Positions 9,648-19,832 of a stretch of DNA of 64,000 nt are shown in pieces (position 1 is the stretch's first letter; the number at the start of each line of letters is the position of its first letter). Source of the stretch: Physcomitrium patens (Eukaryota > Streptophyta > Bryopsida > Funariales > Funariaceae); assembly GCF_000002425.4 (NCBI RefSeq), contig NC_037270.1:1859765-1923764 (forward strand), written 5' to 3'. Below the pieces are notes generated by a model. The model was not told where the DNA came from. It saw nothing but the letters and a program-made list of their open reading frames with translations, and searched no databases. Made by a program: the position numbers and the translations under genes.

Positions 9648-11537
9648 ACGAGATATAAAACGGCAGATAAGAAGGTAAAGCCTGTTGCCGGACCATTACC
9701 AGAGGATTTTAAAGAACAAATGGGAGAAGCATCAAAAGAAGCAAGTTTAAGAGATCCAATGAGTATTGGACATCTGTTTACTGAAGAGACTTTTGAAGAA
9801 TTGAAGATTGGTTCTGATGGTTCTTTATTGCCGGAGGAAATTACTTGCTTCAAAAAGATGTTGGCTAAACAAGGTAGATCGTTTGCCTTCGAATCTCATG
9901 AAATTGGGTGTGTGGATCCAAATATTATAACACCTATGGTTATCTTCACTGTACCGCATGTACCTTGGAATCTAAGACCGATTCCAGTACCGAGGGCACA
10001 TTTACCTAAATTGGTGGAACTATTGAAAGAAAAGATAAAGATGAAAATATTAGAACCTTCATTTGCGCCGTATTCTAGTCGATGGTTTACGGTACCTAAG
10101 AAGAATGGGTCACTGCGGTTTATTCAAGATATGCAGCCGGTGAATGCTGTAACTGTCAGGAATGCAGGAATTGGACCTATTGTGAATGAATTTGCTGAGG
10201 CGTTTGCTGGAAGGGTGATCTATTCAATGGGTGATTTGTATTCAGGTTATGATCAATTTCAACTTGCCGAAGGAAGTAGAGATATGACAACGATGAGGAC
10301 ACCGCTTGGGTTGGTTAGAATGTGCACTCTTCCTCAAGGCGCGACCAACTCAGTTGCGCATATGATGAATGGGATGAATAAGGTATTGAGAGATTTTATC
10401 TCGGAAAAGACTATGCCTTTTCTGGATGATGTTCCTATAAAAGGGTGCAAAGAAGGAGACAAGGATGAAACTTTAGATACGAGGGGGTGTCGCAGATATG
10501 TTGTTGATCATATACAAGATTGTGAAAAGATTTTAACTCGGCTTGGAGAAGTTCATCTTACATTATCGGGTATGAAGTCCGTATTTGGAGTGCGAGAGGT
10601 TGTAATTGTTGGACATTTATGCGGATCTTACGGAAGAAAACCAGATCCGACTAAAGTTGATGCAATTGGAAGGATGAAAGAGGATTGTGGTTCTTTAACA
10701 GAGGTTCGCAGGTTTTTGGGTGCATGTGTATTTTATCGAATCTGGATCCCTCATTTTGCTCACATAGCGGATCCATTATATGAACTGTTACGCAAGGGTT
10801 ACCGATTTGAATGGGAAGAAAGGCATATTCAGGCAATGCAAAGATTGAAGAAATTATTGATGTCACCTCCAATATTGAGGAAGGTTGATTATAAGTGCAA
10901 TAGACCAGTGATTCTTACTGTAGACGCTAGTCCAATTGTCGTTGGATGGGCTGTGGGTCAAGATGATTCGAATGGGAGTAGATTTGCAGTTCGATTTGGG
11001 GCTAAAGTTTTAAGTATTCGTCAGAGTGCATATTCGCAAGTCAAAAGAGAACTTTGGGGAGTCGTTTCGGCTATGAAAGCTGAAAAGGACTATTTGATTG
11101 GAGCAGTAGTAGTAATTGAAACAGATTGCTTGCCATTGCTTGGAATGATTATTAACTGTTCAACGCCAGATATTGCAATGTTGAGATGGATTGCTTATAT
11201 TAAGTCACTAAATCCAGAATTTAAGCATATCACTGGAAAGGACAATTTAGTAGCAGACATGCTATCTCGAGCAAGATACGAGAGGGAGGACGAAATGGTT
11301 GAAGACATTGATGATGTCGGATTGAAATTCTATTCAATATCAAATCTCAACAGAGAAGACAAGCTATTTCTTGAAGAATCTTATGAAGGAGAATTATTGG
11401 ATATTGGTCATTATTTGAATACCTTGTCTAAGCAGGGGAATTGGTCTACAGAAAAATTCAAACAAATAAGAAAAAAAAGCATATGGATTTTTACTTCGAG
11501 ATGGATTCTTATGGAAGAGACCGAAGAAAGGAATTGA
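9648..11537 (+). pseudogene. pol (RT-RH): Reverse transcriptase–RNase H of the Gypsy element
   Basis: This part copies the element RNA to DNA. From the ATG at 9720 (605 codons), the RT shows PFAPYSSRW-like fingers (FAPYSSRWFTVPKKNGSLRF), DLYSGYDQF, LPQGATNS and the catalytic FLDD at residues 234-237. RNase H follows with D402 (VDASP), E444 (VKRELWG) and D469 (IETDC), then KHITGKDNLVADMLSR. All catalytic acids are present, so this section looks capable in itself. The frame fails at an A8 run (11471-11478): one A too many shifts reading, and the integrase follows one frame further on, from about 11479. The upstream TAG at 9645 separates it from gag-protease. Confidence 0.9.
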
Positions 11538-12774
11538 GATGCCACAACGAGTGATAGGCAAAAGGGAAGAAAAACTAAAATTATTAAAGGAGTTTCATGA
11601 TAGTTTATGGGCAGGGCATAGAGGAATCTGGGCTACTTTTGCTAAACTCAAGGAACGATATTGGTGGAAAAATATGTATCGAGATGTGCTCTCATTTGTA
11701 GAGTCATGTGAAATCTGTCAATCGTATTCTAATATCCGACATCGAGATGGTCTTCATCCTACGTATCCTCTAGCTATTCATTTTAAATGGATTGTTGATT
11801 TGGTTATTATGCCAGTTGGGTTATGGCAGATGAGATATTTGGTTTTAGCTCGTGAAGATTTATCAAATCAAGTAGAAGGAAGAGTATTGAGGACAAAATC
11901 TACAGAGGGGATTTGTAGATTTTTGCTTGAAGATGTCATTTGCCGCTACAGATACGTAGGAAAAATCATTGCAGATCGTGGAGAATTAAATGCACAAGAA
12001 GCTCGTAAGTTCTTTGAAAGATGTGGAGGTAAACTATCATTGACTACTGCTTATAATCCGGAAGGGAATGCAAAAAGCGAACGTGGTCACCCACCGATTG
12101 TGAAAGCATTAATTAAAGCTTGTAATGGGAAGATTAAAGAGTAGCCACGGCTTTTGACATTTGCATTATGGACTGATCGAACAATACATAGTTTGGTGAC
12201 AGGATATATGCCAGTAGAACTTATGACAGGTCGAAAACCAATTATGCCGATTGAAGAAAAGGTACTTACTTGGAGTATGCTACCATAGGAAGATGGATTG
12301 TCAAGAAAAGAACTTCTGGCTATTAGGATTTGACAATTGGAGCAAAGATCGATCGATTTGCAGATAGCATTGGAAAGGTTAAAAAGAACAAGGTTACAAA
12401 ACAAGGTACGATTTGATAAGCAACATCGATTGAGACCAAAAGCAATCGAGGAAGGTGACTGGGTACTTGTTTATGACAATAGTCTGGATAATCAACATAG
12501 TACTTTGCAGAAATTTTCAAAACGTTGGTTTGGATCATATGTTGTAACAACTGTTCATGATAATGCAACTTACTCATTACGGGAGTTAGATGGTACAAAA
12601 TTGAAAATACCAATTGCAGGGAAGAGAGTAAAAATATTTAAACGAAGACACGCAGAGATGGATATGGAAGACCTTAATGAAGATACAGAGATTCCGCAGT
12701 AAGAAGATGAAAGTGATATGGATAATGAAGGTGACGAAGACGAACTGGACAAAGACGTAGGGGATATATTCTGA
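11479..12774 (+). pseudogene. pol (INT): Integrase and C-terminal tail of the Gypsy element, with stops
   Basis: This part would join the element DNA to the chromosome. The frame begins KAYGFLLRDGFLWKRPKKG, just after the A8 run. An HHCC zinc domain (HDSLWAGH ... CEIC) is followed by the DDE core: D in KWIVDLVIMP, D in IIADRGELN and E in NAKSERGH, with about 34 residues between the last two. The reading is cut by TAG 12142-12144, TAG 12286-12288, TGA 12331-12333 and TAA 12700-12702. An SH3-like region after the core (EEGDWVLVYDN ... FSKRWFGSYVV) is intact. The protein ends in a D/E-rich tail closing at 12772-12774, with no chromodomain seen. Trp, Arg and Gln codons mutated by C-to-T or G-to-A would explain the stops. 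Confidence 0.88.
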
Positions 12775-12824
12775 ATCAAACAGCAATTGGATAAATTGGT
12801 GCATACCGGAGGATGCACAGGTTC

Positions 12825-12836
12825 AGAGGGGGTGGA
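12825..12836 (+). other. Polypurine tract
   Basis: AGAGGGGGTGGA directly before the 3' LTR, the expected primer site for plus-strand synthesis, interrupted by one T. Confidence 0.8.
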
Positions 12837-14234
12837 TGTCGTGTTGTAACACGAGTATACAGTGAAAATAAAAAGAAAGGGGAATTTTATTAATATTCAG
12901 TTACCTCGAATATTGGGAGCATCGACCAACTCCAGTACAAATACTAAGTGGTCAGGTTCAGTGACTCCATTACAGTCAGTCGGGGCATACTGGAATGCCC
13001 CATTCGATTCCAATAACGGGAGTCAGCAGGAAGAGAAGGACCAATTCACACGACGGGTTCGAGGAGCCAATTGGATCCAATTTCGATAATCCAATCCGGG
13101 TCCTCTTACCCAATATGAGACCTGTATTGGTGGGGCAACCCAATGCAGTCTAGTTACGGGAAATCCAGGTCTTACTACGGGTCTTAGCCAATCTGACGCG
13201 AGGACCAATTGGACCCAATTACGGGAACATCCAGGTTACTATGGGCATCTTTCCCAATATAGGACCTGAATTGGTCGGGCGACTCAATGTGGTCCCGATT
13301 ACGGGGTTCGATTCTGTTTCAGGCTGTCCTGTTCTCTGTGCCATCTCAGGGAACATTGTTTTCGGTAAATGGATTTCTTAAAGGTAAAAACGGAGGAGAA
13401 AGCTTGGCGGCGAGAGCCAATTTCGAATCCAAGTTGAGGTGAGAGCCAATTTCGGATCCAAGCTTGAGGTGGGAGCCAATTCCGGATCTAAGACGGAAGA
13501 TTGAAGAAATTCAGAGGATAAGGTTAGGGGGGATATAGTTTTGGAGTGGTGGGGGTTTTTTTTTTTTCAAGGGGAAATCGGGGGGGGAAGCGAGTTTTTT
13601 TTTTTCAAGCTTCTGCAAGGTTACCAGTTCGGGTTTCATTGGGGGTTTTTTTTGAAGATCAAGGGAATTAGAGAGAGGAGCTTCATGCTTCGGGTCGGGG
13701 AAGGAAAGACATAGAATTTGGATTTTTCTTCTTCATAGAGTTTTGGGAAGACTGAGGCAATCGCGGCTGAAGTCAGTGTTGTAATGGTGAATCGGGATTT
13801 TTAAATAAAGTGGGTTTGAATACTCTTGACTGTTTTGTAAAATCGAGTTACGTCTGTGATTGAAGGATTAAAGGGGTGTCTATAGGATTGAGTATGCGGA
13901 GTGAATGAAATTTATTGGGTTAATCTAACAGGACAGTCAGTGGATACAAGATCGTAAGTACAAAGGGGTATTGAAGATTAACAGTTTGGGTTGTTCGGAG
14001 TTCTCTGTAACGTCTAGAGACCTATCGGTTGGGAAAAAAAAAAAAAAAAAAAAAAAAAAAGACTTCGACAAGCAGTCGAAGAGCATCCGTATAGATTTAC
14101 GGTACATTGTTGCAGTCGTTTATATTCCAGCAGTCAAAAACTGATAGACTGCTTGACTATCGGTGAATCTCCATACTACCTTCTACAGCCAGACGCCCGG
14201 CGCGTTCTCGAGCAGGAAAGCACGTAATACGACA
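12837..14234 (+). repeat. 3' LTR of the Gypsy element
   Basis: 1398 bp, TGTCGT to ACGACA. Compared line by line with the 5' LTR I count 12 substitutions, all transitions, and two extra A in the poly-A run. It is followed by the ACGT target duplication at 14235-14238. Confidence 0.95.
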
Positions 14235-14933
14235 ACGTATGTAACTAAGTATTGATAATATACTATTTAATTCAAATAAATACCACCTCAGAGATCAATG
14301 AAAGATGTCCAAGAAAGGTAAAAGAGGATATCAAAGGCAAATACTTACAAAAAAAATATAATGAAGAATTTGAGCATAAAAAATTCCATATTAATGTTGA
14401 TATCAATATTTTTGCAGTAGACTTATAATACCACAATCTAAAGAAAACAACTTGAGAAGTGGTAGTCTCAAGAACTCGATTGCAATCGAGTTCAATATAT
14501 TTTTATAATTACAGATTAAGTAATTAAATTTTAAAATAGCTACTTCTTTAATGTTTCATTGACATCTATTAGCAATGTTCCATTCAAGTTAGAAAGCCTA
14601 TAATTTCAACTTCAAGAAAAAAATTGCATGATTTATCAATAGCAAGATAAACTTGTAGCATTCATATATGATCATACCACTGCAAAGAGCAAACTAAAAG
14701 AACTATAGGATAAAATTCACATGGCTTAAAAGAAACAAGGTTCTTTTGAAGCCTAAAAAATTTTCGTCCAAGCTAGAGTCAAGGAATTGCAAGCTCATGA
14801 CATTACACTCTAAGAGGCTCAAGCGGTATGAATATTTTTATATATTAAATTACAAGAGCATCTCAAAGATATAATACGTAGAATGCAGAATATAAGTAGA
14901 GAGAATCTACCTCCATCAAAGAAACAAAATCAA

Positions 14934-15207
14934 GATATATCTATCTTGACTTAGATCAATCTTATGGAGACAAAAGAATGAATAGTATATTACATGCTTG
15001 AGGATATATCTATCTTGACTCACATCAATCTTATGGAGACAAAAGAATGAATAGTATATTGCATGCTTGAAGATATATCTATCTTGACTTAGATCAATCT
15101 TATGGAGACAAAGAATGAATAGTATATTATATGCTTGAGGATATATCTATCTTGACTCATATCAAACTTATGGAGACAAAAGAATGAATAGTATATTGCA
15201 TGCTTGC
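14934..15207 (+). repeat. 4 x 68-69 bp tandem repeat
   Basis: Units start at 14934, 15003, 15072 and 15140 with GATATATCTATCTTGACT and end in a CATGCTTG-like segment. They differ by a few bases. A 69-bp unit is 23 codons; one frame is open apart from a TGA near each unit end (reading YIYLDLDQSYGDKRMNSILH), which may be a leftover of coding repeats. The flanks 14240-14930 and 15210-15370 show nothing else I can assign. Confidence 0.92.
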
Positions 15208-16059
15208 AGCCTCTTTAGTAAGGCCACATCTCAAGTAGATAGACAAAGGTGTGAATTCACTTCATTCATCACCTACATATACAATCAATAACAAGGACTA
15301 CTTTCAAGTCATGGATAGTATGTCAGACCCCAAATTTGACATACTTACTATTTATGGCTATTAATTGATGCAATGGCATGGCACATAATACAACTTGTAA
15401 AGTTAGCTATGAAGCATGAGTTTAATAATGATGATAAACATTGTAGCGGCTTAGATAGTGAAATCAATAATATAAAAGAAATTAAATTATTAATATTGGA
15501 TCATTTTGTCAAACATCCTCATTTTAAGGAGAATTTTTTTAATAATATCAAGTTTATAGATTACTTAATTTGTACAAAATCTATCTGCAATATGATTTTT
15601 AATATCTATCAATATGCATCAAAAATCCAATATAAGCATTATTATATATATCGCAAATTTATCCAAACCATTTTAAAATTATATGGTAGACAAAAACTAC
15701 TCCACATGGAGTATTTTTAGATGCACAATCTACACCCAAAGATTTTCTTATGTCACAAACATCCTAAGGATAAGATGTAAAATATCTCAGAGAATAAAAA
15801 TTTACTGACTCTAAGTACCTACACCTAATATCAAAGATGTTACCTATGTAAAGAGAATGTATCTACCATCTTATATTGTATTTGCACACAAAATATAAAA
15901 ACTAAATAAAAATTATGAAATATATTAGAAATATATAAAAATATATATATATATATATAAAATAATTAGGTATTAAATTTTATCTATTTATTTATTTATA
16001 GATTAAAATAAATTAATAAAAATGTATTTAGAATATATATATATATATATAAGAGCAGA

Positions 16060-16200
16060 AGTTGAGTGACAAGCTTAAAGGAATAAGAATTGAGGCTTTG
16101 GACATCAAGTGGTAGTTTGCAACTTGTTAAGGGATGGATGATAAGATGCTTGGATGGCACATAGGAGGTCTCAAATTCAAATATCCATAGTAGCATATAG
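16060..16200 (+). repeat. Possible SINE-like (tRNA-derived) remnant
   Basis: AAGTGGTAGTTTGCAACTTG, followed about 50 nt later by GGAGGTCTCAAATTCAAAT, resembles the A box and B box (GGTTCRANNCC) of a Pol III promoter at roughly tRNA-like spacing. The match is loose and no poly-A or poly-T tail or duplication was found, so this is tentative. Confidence 0.25.
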
Positions 16201-18195
16201 GGCAAGAAAAAAAATATTCTTTTAAAATCTTCAATTTATTTATTAAAGATATTCAAAGGATTTGCTCCACAATTCTTATATTAAAAAATTATATTGAATG
16301 ATAAGGACACTTGTTAGCTATAGATGAGAGCAAAGAATCTCTCTTAATAATAGAATGATATGTGATGTCCATACCTTTTATATATTCATCTTTCTGATAG
16401 ATTGGTATATAACTTCTCATATAAAAAAAAAAATAGCCTTAAGTTGGTAGTAGCTAAAGTGTGATAACATCAATCCTTTGGAATCTTCAATCCAGTTAAA
16501 TAAAAAAACTTCAAATAAAATAAAATTTAAGATTTAAGATTTCAAAGTAGGATTTAGGATTGAAGATTTAAGAATAAGGTAGGATTTATAGATTTGAAAG
16601 GATAGCAATCTTCTTTGGAGAGAGATATAAGAACTTTCAAAGAAAATTTTGAGCTTTCTTATATTTTTTTTATAAATATTTAATAAAAATATTTTTTAAT
16701 AATATAGAGAAAGAGTGAATTTATAAAGGATTTGTATTTTATTTAGTATTATGTATGTATTAAAAGTTTTTATAAGGAAATAAGGCAATTAGCAACAACC
16801 AAAGACCCTATGTTTTTTCAAGGCCATCTTTTATTCTATGACAATGGATGATACTTATCAAAATATCCATATGTCACAATATCAAAAGAATGATAAGTAA
16901 AGAGATTAGGCATCATTACAAGGTTTTTAACATTAATGGGGGATATAATAATGTATATAGATATTTAAGGATTAGAAAAAAATATTTAGAGAATAATAAA
17001 AAATAATATAATATATAGCGGATCCTAAATAGTAGCACCACAAGTTAAATAATATTGAGCTATAGGTCGTGTACTTCTTTAATTGTATAGTAAACTTTCT
17101 TTCTTTCTTTTATGACCATTGTAGGTATTGAGTCCAATCTTGGAAGGTTGTGTCTTATGCTTGCCAATAACCTCAATAATCCTAGTAACAATCAACAATA
17201 CTTATTATATTAATTCTTGATTATTTCATATAAGTACTAATCATATTTCATATATTGTTAATTGCTACTATTATAATAAAGATTCTTTGCATATAATGAA
17301 GATCTAAAATTAAGTTAATATTATTTTATATATCATATAAAATTATAATAAGTTAGTTTTAATTTTTTTTCTTTTATCTAATATTAAAATTTTAATATAA
17401 TATATTTAAATAAAATATATTTAATATAATTATTATAATTATTAATAAATTTAAAATATTTTTTTATATTTTTTAATTATTTTTTAAAATCCTTTTGAAG
17501 AATTCATAAAAACATGACATACAAGTCTCTATTGTATATCCAAAACTTACAATTATAGCAAGTAGTGATAATGTTAATCTATTTGGACATCAAAATTAAG
17601 ATGATAGAAAAAGACTTTAAGATCAATAATAAAATAGATAAGATATAGGTCTAATTTTGCTCATAAGTAATGCCTTGTAATAGCCAAATATGACTAAATA
17701 ATAAAAAATTAACCATAAGTTGGATAGTGCAACATCTCTATAAATGTACGATTGGTTTACAATGAGCCAAAGTTTTGAATATTGTATCAATGTTCATTTG
17801 TACTTATGTCATCTTTGATAATACATGGTATCTTTTATCCAAAGCTTTCTTACAAATTTTTTATATTATATAGCAAACATAGTATGGATTGAATGTAGAA
17901 AGACCTATAAAAACCAACATAAATATATCAATACTAATTTATAAAAGTTTTGTTTTAATATGAAACAAAATACATAATATAATTCTTTAAAATATATATA
18001 TATGAATTATATTATATTTTTTAATTTTTTTTAAAAAATAATTTAATTTTAAAATAAAGTATTTACAACTTAATATATAGAATTTTTTGATGATTAATTT
18101 GCATTCAAATATAGCTTCAATTCAAACTTAGTTGATTATTTCTTTATAGAAACTACTTGCTCTTTTTATAAACTAGAAATAAAACTTCATAATGG

Positions 18196-18198
<3 letters not shown>

Positions 18199-18255
<57 letters not shown>

Positions 18256-18263
18256 ATGTGTGT
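18199..18263. repeat. Compound (TA)n(TG)n microsatellite
   Basis: About 17 TA units run directly into about 15 TG units with one interruption. Confidence 0.95.
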
Positions 18264-19832
18264 TTATATATATATTTATTTATAAAAATAAATCTTCTTA
18301 TCTGAAATAGATACAAATATGTAAATTAAAATATAAATAAAAATTCATATATAATAAAGTTTTACAAGTGACAATATACAACCACTATTTATGGTATGTT
18401 TAGATAGTCAAATTTCTTTTTTAGCAAATGTAATTTTAATAAAAGAATTTTATACTATGATATTGCATTTGTAAGTTTATAAAAATATTAATAAATTTCT
18501 TCATCTATCACAAATAAGATAAGTAAACCAAAAGAAGTACAAGTATTAAAATAAAGAAGATTTTGACAAAAATACATGTTTTAAAAATCTACATTCTTTA
18601 TCACTAATTGTTTTTATTTTAGATCTTTTATTTTTTAATGATAAAGATTTATTTACTAATTTTAGACTACTTCACTAATCAAACTTATATTTTTAAAGAA
18701 AGACATCCAAATTATTTCTTAATAATATTTCTTATTATATATAATACAATTAAGAGATTTATTCTTAAAATAAGAAATATTCTAAAAGTATTTATCAAAC
18801 TACCTTTATGAAATTATGAGCTTGCAATTGTGACAAACAAGACACATTCATGGATGAAATGCAATGTATACAATTGTAGTATCCAACAAGGTTGTTGTGA
18901 TTGTATTAACATTAAAATTATGAACTTCTACAAATATTAATTCCAAATAATGTAGATGATGTGTCTTGATGTGATAGGAAAAAAGAATATTTCTATTTTT
19001 GATCTTCTCTTTCACAATACTTTAAAAGTAATATTGAATTAACACAAATAATTTTATCTTATTTAAATTTTGATGACACCTTTTCTAATAATTGAAGTGG
19101 TACATGAAAAAGTTGTCAAAAAGAAAACTAAGAATGCTAATGATTGAGAATATGAATAATAATATTTTTGGAAATAATTTGCTCAAAGCACATTTATTAC
19201 CTATTTGTATAATATAGGCTTTAATTGGACAAGGTTACAAATAGGTATTGATAAGAAATTAATACGTTTATTATTATTATTATTATTATTATTATAAGAG
19301 GTTCTTCTATTTTAATCTCACAATAATAGAAACAAGAACAGCTTAAATTGCAAAAACGACTTCCTTATCTAAATGTTCTTTTTCTTTTTTTTTGTTCACA
19401 TTATTTAAAAGAAAAAAGAAAAAATCCAATCCCAACATTAATTGTATTATATTCAACCAAATACGTATTAAATTACACTTTAAAACAACAATATGGACAT
19501 TCATATTATTACCAAGATATATATTTTCATGGTAATACTATCACCATGAATACCCATATCATAGTAATAGTTAAGATCTACATACACTCACATGATAGTT
19601 TTACCATGAATATCCATATCATACACTAATAAATATTAACATAACATTTACTCATTTTCAAATAAGTATATTCAGATAAGTACATTTATTTATGTATTTA
19701 TTTATGTATTTATAGAATGGGGGTGCGTATTCGTCCTGGCGGAGGATGATGAACGATTTTTAGGGCAAATTTCGATGGTTCAAGTATTTGAACGGGATTT
19801 GTCGAGGCTGCAGCGGCGATGGTTTCAGGGTT

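Larger units (their letters stand above)
5457..14238 (+). mobile_element. Nearly complete Ty3/Gypsy LTR retrotransposon
   Basis: An 8778-bp element (to 14234) plus its flanking duplication. The parts in order are 5' LTR, primer-binding site, gag with a CCHC knuckle, protease, RT, RNase H, integrase, polypurine tract and 3' LTR. Protease–RT–RNase H–integrase is the Ty3/Gypsy order. I see no chromodomain after the integrase; the protein ends in a short acidic tail. The two LTRs differ by 12 substitutions plus 2 bp in a poly-A run, so the insertion is recent. Frame changes near 9290 and 11471 and stops at 9645, 12142, 12286, 12331 and 12700 suggest this copy is non-autonomous. From memory, the RT and RNase H wording (FLDDVPIKGC, VKRELWG, IETDC) recalls elements I associate with fungi and mosses rather than typical flowering-plant Gypsy lineages. 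That needs a tree. Confidence 0.95.
15210..19750. other. AT-rich intergenic stretch
   Basis: No gene is recognised over about 4.5 kb. One open frame (15373-15720 plus, 115 codons) has AT-biased composition and no motif I know. Several TA runs occur (for example near 15942-15960 and 16036-16050). A short tRNA-like region lies at 16060-16200, a compound TA/TG microsatellite at 18199-18263 and a TTA run near 19266-19295. Confidence 0.7.

Noticed and set aside
14934..15207. Possible CRISPR-like array
   Set aside because: Units are contiguous tandem copies without spacers, in a eukaryotic context.
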